6,136 nt of DNA, taken from contig JAJRRE010000110.1 of assembly GCA_024279745.1 (NCBI GenBank), positions 1 through 6,136 on the forward strand. Direction: 5' to 3'. The notes below the pieces were generated by a model. That model was not told the DNA's origin. It saw only the letters and a list, made by a program, of their open reading frames with translations, and made no database searches. Shown one piece after another: positions 1-5,205 of this stretch. This DNA comes from Alphaproteobacteria bacterium (lineage in GTDB: Bacteria; Pseudomonadota; Alphaproteobacteria; Rhizobiales; Hyphomicrobiaceae). Position 1 is the stretch's first letter; the number at the start of each line of letters is the position of its first letter. A program made the translations under genes and the position numbers.

Positions 1-616
1 CACGCTTGACCAAGGCGCGTCGATCCGCATGGAATTCACCGCCGATATGGGCAAGGGCTATGTCGCCGCCGACCGCAATCGCCCCGACGATGCACCCATT
101 GGTCTGATCCCGGTCGACAGCCTCTACAGCCCGGTCAAGAAAGTATCCTACAAAGTCGAGAATACCCGCGAAGGCCAGATCCTTGACTATGACAAGCTGA
201 CCATGGTGATCGAAACCGATGGTTCGATCCGCCCTGACGATGCGATTGCACTGGCCGCGCGCATTTTGCAGGATCAGCTATCGATCTTCGTGAACTTTGA
301 AGAGCCGACCAAACCGGTTGAAGAAGTCAAACATCCTGAGCTGTCCTTCAATGCCGCTCTACTCAAGAAAGTCGATGAGCTGGAATTGTCCGTGCGCTCG
401 GCTAACTGCCTGAAGAACGACAATATCGTTTATATCGGCGATCTCATTCAAAAATCTGAAGCCGAAATGTTGCGTACCCCGAACTTTGGCCGCAAATCCT
501 TGAACGAGATCAAGGAAGTTCTGGCCAGCATGGGGCTGCATCTGGGTATGGAAGTCCCCAACTGGCCGCCTGAAAATATCGAAGAGCTGGCCAAGCGCTT
601 TGAGGACCAGTATTAA
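1..616 (+). CDS. rpoA: DNA-directed RNA polymerase subunit alpha, 3' part (5' end outside window)
   Basis: RpoA is the alpha subunit of RNA polymerase. Its N-terminal domain dimerises and scaffolds beta and beta'. Its C-terminal domain contacts UP-element DNA and activators. The frame is open from base 2 with no start inside the window, so about 204 C-terminal residues are present of roughly 335 usual for alphaproteobacteria. The end of the N-terminal domain is visible (GKGYV, YKVENTREGQ, DKLTMVIETDGSI), then an acidic linker (EEPTKPVEEVKHPE), then the full C-terminal domain. In that domain VRSANCLK and FGRKSLNEIK match the E. coli DNA-contact segments around R265, N268, K271, G296, K298 and S299. 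The reading frame ends in TAA at 614-616 after NWPPENIEELAKRFEDQY, an ending of alphaproteobacterial type. The ATG at 29 is internal (EFTADMGKGY is core fold) and is not the true start. The gene precedes rplQ, as in most bacteria. Confidence 0.98.
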   Translation, partial: TLDQGASIRMEFTADMGKGYVAADRNRPDDAPIGLIPVDSLYSPVKKVSYKVENTREGQILDYDKLTMVIETDGSIRPDDAIALAARILQDQLSIFVNFEEPTKPVEEVKHPELSFNAALLKKVDELELSVRSANCLKNDNIVYIGDLIQKSEAEMLRTPNFGRKSLNEIKEVLASMGLHLGMEVPNWPPENIEELAKRFEDQY

Positions 617-630
617 AGCCGATTGATATT

Positions 631-666
631 AGCGGCCGTCAGTTCAAACAAAAATTGACGGCCGCT
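631..666 (+). other. Strong stem-loop in the rpoA-rplQ spacer
   Basis: The arms AGCGGCCGTCAGTT (631-644) and AATTGACGGCCGCT (653-666) pair over 14 positions with one G-U wobble, around an 8-nt loop (CAAACAAA). The outer 11 bp are perfect and GC-rich. It lies 15 nt after the rpoA stop. No T-run follows the 3' arm (GAGCTACTAG), so it does not look like a standard intrinsic terminator. It could be a processing or mRNA-stability element, a partial attenuator that lowers rplQ expression relative to rpoA, or a DNA site. The pairing is seen directly. The role is inferred. Confidence 0.7.
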
Positions 667-712
667 GAGCTACTAGAGCCGCAATCTATGACTTAGCGAC
701 CCAAGGATCTAG

Positions 713-726
713 AACTGACTGCCGCT
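713..726 (+). repeat. Second copy of the hairpin 3' arm (alternative pairing partner)
   Basis: AACTGACTGCCGCT (713-726) repeats the 3' arm at 653-666 at a distance of exactly 60 nt. The core TGACNGCCGCT (656-666 and 716-726) matches at 10 of 11 positions, and flanking bases are not similar. It can pair with the 5' arm 631-644 at 13 of 14 positions, with a single C-U mismatch. The 5' arm therefore has two competing partners. The rest of the 617-803 spacer holds no ORF I can support, only short stems: TCATC/GATGA (726-730/735-739) and GAGGT/ACCTC (749-753/765-769). Confidence 0.45.
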
Positions 727-803
727 CATCATTTGATGAACTCTAAGCGAGGTGAGGCCGAAGAACCTCCCCGTTAAATAAATGTAACAGAAGGACTACC
801 AAC

Positions 804-1253
804 ATGCGTCATCGCAAAACCGGCCGCCGTCTTAGCCGCTCAAGTTCCCATCGCCAGGCTATGTTCACCAATATGGCGGTCTCCTTGATCGAACATGAGC
901 AGATTGTTACGACGCTACCCAAGGCCAAAGACCTGCGCCGGATCATGGATAAATTCATCACGCTGGCAAAGAAGGGCGATCTTCATTCGCGCCGGATTGC
1001 TGAATCGCGTCTGCGCTCAAAAACCATGACCAAGAAATTATTCGACGTCCTTGGCCCGCGCTATAAAGAGCGCAGCGGCGGCTATACCCGCGTGCTAAAA
1101 GCCGGCTATCGGTTTGGGGACGATGCGCCGGTTGGTGTGATCGAGCTGGTTGACCGGGACGAAAGCGCCAAGGGCCGGCTGGACAAGGCGCGCCACGAAG
1201 AAGAAATGGTTCGCCGCGCCGCTGAAGAAGCCAAGGCGCCGCAACAGCTGTAG
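804..1253 (+). CDS. rplQ: 50S ribosomal protein L17
   Basis: L17 is a structural protein of the large ribosomal subunit that lies near the peptide exit tunnel. The product is 149 residues. It shows the full family pattern: MRHRKTGRRL, SSHRQAMFTNMA, EQIVTTLPKAKDLRR, ITLAKKGD, KLFDVLGPRY, GGYTRVLKAGYRFGD, and VIELVDRD. About 25 residues after the core (KGRLDKARHEEEMVRRAAEE) form a charged, probably helical tail. E. coli L17, at about 127 residues, lacks most of this, but longer tails are common in alphaproteobacteria. The start is set by the conserved MRHR and by AGAAGGA at 789-795, 8 nt upstream. The stop is TAG. The gene lies 187 nt after rpoA with no clear terminator between, so it is probably the last gene of the rpoA ribosomal-protein operon, which ends at the terminator at 1321-1349. 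Confidence 0.98.
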   Translation: MRHRKTGRRLSRSSSHRQAMFTNMAVSLIEHEQIVTTLPKAKDLRRIMDKFITLAKKGDLHSRRIAESRLRSKTMTKKLFDVLGPRYKERSGGYTRVLKAGYRFGDDAPVGVIELVDRDESAKGRLDKARHEEEMVRRAAEEAKAPQQL

Positions 1254-1258
1254 AGCCC

Positions 1259-1314
1259 GCGCCCCGCCACAACCCGTTTATTGCAAACGAAGTGTCGGGC
1301 GCAGATATGATCTG
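1259..1314 (+). other. Nested inverted repeats in the rplQ 3' untranslated region
   Basis: Between the rplQ stop and its terminator an outer pair GCGCCC (1259-1264) / GGGCGC (1297-1302) encloses a small hairpin CGTTT-ATTGC-AAACG (1275-1289). A further stem CAGAT-ATG-ATCTG (1302-1314) abuts it. Each stem is short, so some may be chance. Together they would make a structured 3' tail before the terminator. Conserved 3' elements after rplQ are known in Lactobacillales (the L17 downstream element), but I see no basis for calling this one homologous. Confidence 0.3.
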
Positions 1315-1320
1315 ATATTG

Positions 1321-1349
1321 AAAAGGGTGGCGCGATGCTGCCCTTTTTT
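1321..1349 (+). terminator. Intrinsic (Rho-independent) terminator of the ribosomal-protein operon
   Basis: AAAAGGGTGGC (1321-1331) pairs with GCTGCCCTTTT (1337-1347) around the loop GCGAT. This is an 11-bp stem with two adjacent wobble pairs. The 3' arm merges into a run of six T (1344-1349). The A-rich base opposite the T-run and the position 68 nt after the rplQ stop fit the end of the rpoA-rplQ transcript. The A-tract also faces the other way, but no gene converges on it. Confidence 0.88.
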
Positions 1350-1458
1350 ATTGCGGATGTTCTGGGTGATGGTATGGGTCAGGCCCGGCGCGCTGTAGTC
1401 TTAGATCTATGGCGTCTGATCCAAATGGCGCAGTTATCAAACGAGGCAGGCTTCAGCA

Positions 1459-1884
1459 ATGACAAATAATTCACCGACCACAACGGACTTGGACGAGACG
1501 GCGGTTAGCGTGCGGATCAAGATCGCCGGGCTTTGGACGTCTGTCCTGTTCGTGTTTGCCTATGTCGATATTTTCGCGCTGTTCCGGGCTGATGTCGTCA
1601 ACGGGGTGCTGGCGGGAAAGGTTCACATATTCGCGGTCGACCAAACGTTTTTGTTTCTAACGACGCTTTATGTCACGATCCCGAGCTTGATGATTTTCCT
1701 GTCGCTCATACTTGCCCCAAAAATTAACCGCTGGGCAAACATCGTGGTTGCCGCAGTCTATGCGGTCACAATTGCCGGCAGCTGCGTTGGCGAAACCTGG
1801 ATTTATTTTCTATTCGGCAGTGCGGTTGAAGTTATATTGCTGGGGTTTGTCATCTGGTACGCTTGGCGACACCCACTATCTTAA
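1459..1884 (+). CDS. Small four-helix membrane protein, DUF6326-like
   Basis: A 141-residue hydrophobic protein of unknown function. A polar N-terminus of about 20 residues (MTNNSPTTTDLDE) is followed by four likely membrane segments at about 23-42, 63-85, 92-110 and 113-136, ending in YAWRHPLS. The pattern VRIKIAGLWTSVLF..YVDIFALF, then IPSLMIFLSLIL.P.INRW.NI, then a final helix ending W.AW, resembles DUF6326 proteins as I remember them. This family has no assigned function. The start is the only ATG in frame after the TGA at 1417-1419. The Shine-Dalgarno is weak and distant (GAGG, 1443-1446, 12 nt). The gene sits after the ribosomal terminator, so it needs its own promoter, and I could not identify one in 1350-1458. 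The 240-nt gap before the protease gene suggests it is a single-gene unit. Coding status is well supported by its composition. The family name is tentative. Confidence 0.8.
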   Translation: MTNNSPTTTDLDETAVSVRIKIAGLWTSVLFVFAYVDIFALFRADVVNGVLAGKVHIFAVDQTFLFLTTLYVTIPSLMIFLSLILAPKINRWANIVVAAVYAVTIAGSCVGETWIYFLFGSAVEVILLGFVIWYAWRHPLS

Positions 1885-1932
1885 ATGCGCATTGAATACG
1901 ACCTGCAGTCGCCAGAGCCTGATCGTTGCAAG

Positions 1933-1959
1933 TGGAAACATTTAGGTTTCCAATTGGAA
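1933..1959. promoter_or_regulatory. Two overlapping inverted repeats upstream of the protease gene
   Basis: TGGAAAC (1933-1939) and GTTTCCA (1946-1952) form a perfect 7-bp inverted repeat with a 6-bp spacer. The right arm is shared with a perfect 12-bp palindrome TTCCAATTGGAA (1948-1959). The GGAA/TTCC half-site thus occurs four times in 27 bp. This arrangement suits an operator for a dimeric regulator, or two alternative RNA hairpins. It lies about 165 nt before the protease ATG and 49 nt after the preceding gene. GGAAC at 1956-1960 resembles the -35 of alphaproteobacterial EcfG promoters, but no GTT lies 16-17 nt further on, so I do not call one. Confidence 0.4.
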
Positions 1960-1970
1960 CGTGAATCAGA

Positions 1971-1992
1971 CTCTAAAACAAGAATTTGAGAG
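1971..1992. repeat. Imperfect inverted repeat, possible part of an intergenic repeat
   Basis: CTCTAAA (1971-1977) pairs with TTT-G-AGAG (1985-1992) with a single bulged G and a 7-nt loop. With its neighbours (1933-1959 and 2031-2048) it makes the 1933-2048 block rich in short stems. The general look (ACTCTAAAACAAGAATTTGAGAGCAT) reminds me of dispersed intergenic repeats in alphaproteobacterial genomes. That impression cannot be tested from one copy. Confidence 0.3.
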
Positions 1993-2030
1993 CATACCGT
2001 TTTGGGTAAAATTGACTCCAACTAATTCGG

Positions 2031-2048
2031 ACCTGCTCGATAGCAGGT
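2031..2048 (+). other. Compact hairpin upstream of the protease gene
   Basis: ACCTGCT-CGAT-AGCAGGT is a perfect 7-bp stem with a tetraloop, 75 nt before the protease start. No T-run follows (GAACCGCCCC), so it is not an intrinsic terminator. It could be a 5' leader structure if transcription starts upstream, or a regulator site. The 1885-2123 gap otherwise shows no ORF I would support. A weak sigma70-like pair, TTGCGT (2063-2068) and TAGGAT (2085-2090) with a 16-nt spacer, is present, but it matches the consensus at only 3 and 4 of 6 positions. Confidence 0.4.
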
Positions 2049-2110
2049 GAACCGCCCCAATTTTGCGTTAGTCGATTGTGACTGTAGGATGTAGCGCGGT
2101 TGAACGAACC

Positions 2111-2116
2111 AAAGGA
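2111..2116 (+). promoter_or_regulatory. Ribosome binding site that fixes the protease start
   Basis: AAAGGA lies 7 nt before the ATG at 2124. The frame is also open to a TTG at 2100, but that codon has only CGCGG upstream and would place this Shine-Dalgarno inside the gene. The ATG at 2124 is therefore preferred. Confidence 0.75.
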
Positions 2117-2123
2117 CGAAATC

Positions 2124-3611
2124 ATGAGTGCAGGGTTAAATGGTCGGCGACGTCACGTTAGGCGACCTCAGGGCTGGCAGCGCCGGGTCGCAGAGGCGTC
2201 GTTGCTGATTGGCGCGCTGGGTGCGACGCTGGGGCCAATTATGGTTCTGCTGTTGCCCGGCGCTCCGGCAGCGGCCCAGCGAACGGTGCCGCCTAATCGT
2301 GCGGCCGTGCAATATTCCTATTCGCCCATCGTCAAGAAAGTGACGCCGGCAGTCGTCAATGTTTATGTGCGCCATTCACGTAAGGTGTTTAACTCGCCTT
2401 TCGCCGATGATCCGTTTTTCCGCCGCTTCTTTGGCCGCCGGCTTGGCCGTCCCTCGCGGCGGATGCAAAACTCGCTGGGCTCGGGCGTAATCGTCAGCCG
2501 CGGCGGCATTGTGGTCACCAATAATCATGTGATCAAGGGGGGAGGGCGCACCGAAATTAAAGTGGCCCTGGCCGATAAACGCGAATTCGATGCCAAAGTG
2601 GTGCTGCGCGACGAGGCCAGCGATCTGGCGATCCTGCGCATTGTTGGCGGCGATGGCAATTTTCCATTTTTGGAGTTTGAAGACAGTGACCAGATGGAAG
2701 TCGGTGACATTGTGCTGGCGATCGGTAATCCGTTTGGTGTTGGCCAGACCGTGACCAGCGGGATCATCTCTGCATTGGCGCGCTCTAAACGCTCAAAATC
2801 CGGCAGCCAGATTTTTATTCAGACCGACGCGGCGATTAACCCGGGCAATTCCGGTGGTGCGCTGGTTTCGATGTCGGGGCGCCTGGCGGGCATTAACACC
2901 GCTATCTATTCGCGTTCGGGCGGCTCTAATGGAATCGGTTTTGCGATCCCCTCCAATCTGGTGCAGCTTGTGGTCGATAGTGCGCTCACCGGGCGTAAGA
3001 TCAGGCGCCCCTGGCTGGGTGCCAAATTACAGACGATTACGCGCGATATCGCCGAGGCGGTTGGATTGAAGCGTGTCGCCGGCGCTTTGGTCGCGCGGGT
3101 TTACAGCGGCGGTTCGGCGGCTCGCGCGGGGCTAAAGCGCGGCGACGTCATTGTCGCCGTCGATGGCTATCAGGTAGCCGATGCACGCTCCGTGCAATAT
3201 CGACTGACCACGCGCGGTGTTGGCAAAACCGCTCGCATCGAAATTATGCGCGGCGGGAGGCAAGTGTCATTGCGTCTTGTGGTGCAAGCAGCACCAAAGC
3301 GCTCGGTTGATGATATGCGCGAGCTGGCCGGTGAACATCCGTTTGATGGCGTGCGGGTGCGCAATCTGAGCCCGGCGTTGGCCGATGATTTGCGGCTTTC
3401 GACTGAGAGCGGCGTTGTCGTCATGGTGGTTCGTCGCGGTGCTTATGGCGCCAATCTAGGATTGCGGCGCGGCGACATCATTCTTTCTATCGGGCGTGAA
3501 AAAGTGCGTAATGTGCGCCAATTGGAACGGCTGATGCGCCAGCGCCCGGAAGTCTGGTCGATAAGGTTGCGCCGCGGCAAGCGTGTGTTGTCGATGCGCG
3601 TTCCGCGCTAG
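2124..3611 (+). CDS. degP: DegP/HtrA (Do-family) periplasmic serine endoprotease
   Basis: An ATP-independent protease and chaperone that degrades or holds misfolded envelope proteins. The product is 495 residues from the ATG at 2124. An arginine-rich N-terminus (GRRRHVRR...WQRR) leads into a hydrophobic stretch and an APAAAQ cleavage-like site near residue 51, indicating export. The trypsin-like domain follows (about 60-290) with a DPFFRRFFG segment in the LA-loop region and the triad H135 (TNNHVI), D167 (EASDLAIL) and S243 (NPGNSGGALV). The first PDZ domain spans about 300-390 (WLGAKL; ARAGLKRGDVIVAVDG). The second spans about 405-490 (GANLGLRRGDIILSIG). Two PDZ domains place it in the DegP/DegQ class. 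The shortish LA loop is closer to DegQ, so the symbol is approximate. rarA follows 179 nt downstream, and the hairpins upstream (1933-2048) are the candidate regulatory region. I could not recognise a heat-shock or envelope-stress promoter. Confidence 0.95.
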   Translation: MSAGLNGRRRHVRRPQGWQRRVAEASLLIGALGATLGPIMVLLLPGAPAAAQRTVPPNRAAVQYSYSPIVKKVTPAVVNVYVRHSRKVFNSPFADDPFFRRFFGRRLGRPSRRMQNSLGSGVIVSRGGIVVTNNHVIKGGGRTEIKVALADKREFDAKVVLRDEASDLAILRIVGGDGNFPFLEFEDSDQMEVGDIVLAIGNPFGVGQTVTSGIISALARSKRSKSGSQIFIQTDAAINPGNSGGALVSMSGRLAGINTAIYSRSGGSNGIGFAIPSNLVQLVVDSALTGRKIRRPWLGAKLQTITRDIAEAVGLKRVAGALVARVYSGGSAARAGLKRGDVIVAVDGYQVADARSVQYRLTTRGVGKTARIEIMRGGRQVSLRLVVQAAPKRSVDDMRELAGEHPFDGVRVRNLSPALADDLRLSTESGVVVMVVRRGAYGANLGLRRGDIILSIGREKVRNVRQLERLMRQRPEVWSIRLRRGKRVLSMRVPR

Positions 3612-3660
3612 CGCAGCGGGGTCTGTATCGTGCATGGCCAGCCGGCCGGGTTGAAAAATT

Positions 3661-3732
3661 TTCCGCTAAGCCACAATGTGAGTTTGCTGCGAAGCCACAA
3701 TGATAGTTTGCTGCGAAGTCGCAGTGTTGGTT
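3661..3732. repeat. Three-copy 24-bp tandem repeat between the protease gene and rarA
   Basis: Three 24-bp units lie head to tail at 3661-3684, 3685-3708 and 3709-3732. The best-matched pair, in the phase starting AAGCCACAATG, is 3668-3691 and 3692-3715, with 22 of 24 bases identical. The copy from 3716 has diverged (14 of 24). The period is a multiple of 3, and on the minus strand the array reads as an open octapeptide repeat (NQHCDFAA, NYHCGFAA, NSHCGLAE) within a 115-codon frame at 3487-3834. I regard that frame as fortuitous because it overlaps both flanking genes. The plus frame is broken by TGA TAG at 3701-3706. A slippage-made array or a clustered binding site are both possible. The rest of 3612-3790 shows no U-tract terminator. 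Confidence 0.75.
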
Positions 3733-3769
3733 CGGCGATCTAATGAGCGTAAACAGAACTGAGCGCAAT

Positions 3770-3779
3770 CTGTGCACAG
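3770..3779. promoter_or_regulatory. 10-bp palindrome touching the rarA ribosome binding site
   Basis: CTGTGCACAG is a perfect palindrome whose last two bases overlap the start of AGGGGAG (3778-3784). Just upstream, TGAGCGTAA (3744-3752) and TGAGCGCAA (3760-3768) form a 16-bp-spaced direct repeat. These could be operator half-sites near the start of rarA, or chance. Confidence 0.3.
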
Positions 3780-3784
3780 GGGAG
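3778..3784 (+). promoter_or_regulatory. Ribosome binding site that fixes the rarA start
   Basis: AGGGGAG lies 6 nt before the ATG at 3791. Other in-frame ATGs exist at 3743, which has no Shine-Dalgarno, and at 3785, which abuts the motif with no spacer. The 3791 start gives MTNLFQAAG, similar to the N-termini of alphaproteobacterial RarA proteins. Confidence 0.75.
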
Positions 3785-3790
3785 ATGTTC

Positions 3791-5122
3791 ATGACCAATC
3801 TGTTCCAGGCGGCAGGATTAGAGCGCGACGTCAACCGCCCGCTTGCGGACCGGCTCCGACCAACGTCTTTGGCGCAAGTTGTTGGGCAGGACCATCTGGT
3901 CGGCCCCGCGGGTGCTTTGACGCGGATGCTGGCGGCAAAACGTATTCAATCGATTATTTTCTGGGGCCCGCCCGGTTGCGGCAAAACCACGATAGCGCGT
4001 CTGCTCGCCGATGAGATCGATCTGGAGTTTGAGCAGCTATCGGCGATATTTTCCGGCGTCAAGGACTTGCGTGAAAATTTTGATCGGGCCAAAGCGCGGC
4101 GCGAGCAGGGTCGCGGCACCTTGTTGTTCGTCGACGAGATTCACCGCTTTAACCGCGCGCAACAAGACAGCTTTTTGCCCCATATGGAGGATGGAACCAT
4201 CACGCTGGTTGGCGCCACCACCGAGAACCCGTCTTTTGAGTTAAATGCGGCGGTGTTATCGCGCGCGACGGTGCTTAGCTTGCAACGGCTCGATGAAGCG
4301 GCCATTGAACAATTGATCGCCCGCGCGGAAACCGAGCAGGGGCAAGGATTACCGCTTGATGATGATGCGCGCCGCGCCTTGGTTGCCATGGCCGACGGCG
4401 ATGGGCGCAGTGTGCTGAACCTGGTTGAAGATATTTTCGCCGCGGGCGCCGCGGCACCAAAGTCGGACGGCGAGGTTATGAACCGCGCCAGCCTTGCCTC
4501 TTTGGTCCAGCGCCGCGCACCACTTTATGACAAGTCCGCTGAGGGGCATTATAATCTAGTCAGCGCTTTGCATAAATCCATTCGCGGCTCAGACCCCGAT
4601 GCGGCGCTATCTTGGCTGGCGCGCATGCTCGATGGCGGCGAGGATCGTTTGTTTTTGGCGCGGCGTCTGGTGCGTATGGCGGTCGAAGATATCGGGCTTG
4701 CCGATCCGGCGGCATTGACCCAGGCCATGGCAGCAAAGGACGCTTACCAGTTTATGGGCTCGCCCGAAGGTGAACTGGCATTGGCGCAAGCTACCATCTA
4801 TCTGGCAACGGCGCCCAAATCCAATGGTGCCTATGTGGCTTATAAAGCTGCGATGCGGGCGGCGAAGCAATCGGGTTCGATACCGCCGCCCAAACATATT
4901 CTTAATGCGCCGACGTCGTTGATGGAGGATGAGGGCTACGGCGAAGGCTATGAATATGATCACGACACGCCCGAAGGCTTTTCCGGACAGAATTACTTTC
5001 CCGAGCAAATGGGGCGGCAGACTTTTTATGAGCCGCCGGAGCGTGGCTTTGAACGGGAAATAAATAAACGTCTGGCCTATTGGCGCGGTTTGCGGGCCAA
5101 GCGCGGCGGGATTAACAAATGA
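3791..5122 (+). CDS. rarA: Replication-associated recombination protein A (RarA/MgsA), AAA+ ATPase
   Basis: RarA (MgsA, bacterial homologue of Mgs1/WRNIP1) is a cytoplasmic clamp-loader-like ATPase that acts at stalled replication forks with SSB and recombination proteins. The product is 443 residues, close to the 447 of E. coli. Visible motifs, in order from the ATG at 3791: PLADRLRP..L..VVGQDHL near residues 18-36; Walker A GPPGCGKT (59-66); SGVKDLR; Walker B LLFVDEIHRFNR with D115 and E116; sensor 1 GATTENPSFELN (from 141); SRA with likely arginine finger R158; and sensor 2 GDGRSVLNLVE (R206). The C-terminal tetramerisation part contains YNLVSALHKSIRGSDPDAAL, VEDIGLADP, APKSNGAYVAY and HILNAPTSLM. 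All key residues appear intact. A clear ribosome site supports the start. The gene follows the protease gene and precedes an SDR gene by 83 nt. Confidence 0.97.
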   Translation: MTNLFQAAGLERDVNRPLADRLRPTSLAQVVGQDHLVGPAGALTRMLAAKRIQSIIFWGPPGCGKTTIARLLADEIDLEFEQLSAIFSGVKDLRENFDRAKARREQGRGTLLFVDEIHRFNRAQQDSFLPHMEDGTITLVGATTENPSFELNAAVLSRATVLSLQRLDEAAIEQLIARAETEQGQGLPLDDDARRALVAMADGDGRSVLNLVEDIFAAGAAAPKSDGEVMNRASLASLVQRRAPLYDKSAEGHYNLVSALHKSIRGSDPDAALSWLARMLDGGEDRLFLARRLVRMAVEDIGLADPAALTQAMAAKDAYQFMGSPEGELALAQATIYLATAPKSNGAYVAYKAAMRAAKQSGSIPPPKHILNAPTSLMEDEGYGEGYEYDHDTPEGFSGQNYFPEQMGRQTFYEPPERGFEREINKRLAYWRGLRAKRGGINK

Positions 5123-5162
5123 CGACTGCTGCATTTGATTGATCTGGCAAAACACAGTGATT

Positions 5163-5201
5163 TGATGCCGCATTGTACAACCAGCCTGGCTAATGGCATC
5201 A
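5163..5201 (+). other. Stem-loop between rarA and the SDR gene
   Basis: TGATGC (5163-5168) plus CATT (5171-5174) pair with AATG (5192-5195) plus GCATCA (5196-5201). This makes 10 bp with a 2-nt CG bulge and a 17-nt loop, inside which CCAG/CTGG could pair. It ends 4 nt before the first candidate SDR start. No T-run follows. It may be a leader structure that affects SDR translation, or a weak attenuator after rarA. Confidence 0.4.
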
Positions 5202-5205
5202 CCCC

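Noticed and set aside
1150..1398. 82-codon plus-strand frame
   Set aside because: It starts inside rplQ in another frame and reads through the terminator hairpin. It is a shadow.
1956..1980. Possible EcfG (general stress) promoter beginning with GGAAC
   Set aside because: No GTT -10 element at a spacing of 16 or 17 nt.
2100..2123. TTG start at 2100 for the protease gene
   Set aside because: A good Shine-Dalgarno (AAAGGA) lies between it and the ATG at 2124, which is at ideal distance. The TTG has no ribosome site.
3636..3663. Possible terminator after the protease gene (GGCC/GGCC followed by GAAAAATTTTC)
   Set aside because: The stem is only about 4 bp and is not directly followed by a T-run. 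The AT-rich palindrome alone is not enough.
3651..3677. Possible sigma70 promoter TTGAAA...CACAAT before rarA
   Set aside because: The spacer is only 15 nt and the -10 falls inside the tandem repeat, where the same hexamer recurs 24 bp later. The match is too weak to call.
3787..3805. Possible LexA (SOS) box GTTC...GTTC at the start of rarA
   Set aside because: The two GTTC are separated by 11 nt, not the 7 nt of the alphaproteobacterial LexA box, and the second lies in the coding region.
3487..3834. 115-codon minus-strand frame containing the octapeptide repeat
   Set aside because: It overlaps the 3' end of the protease gene and the 5' end of rarA, and has no homology I recognise. The repeat array alone explains the open stretch. 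It is kept only as a finding to test.
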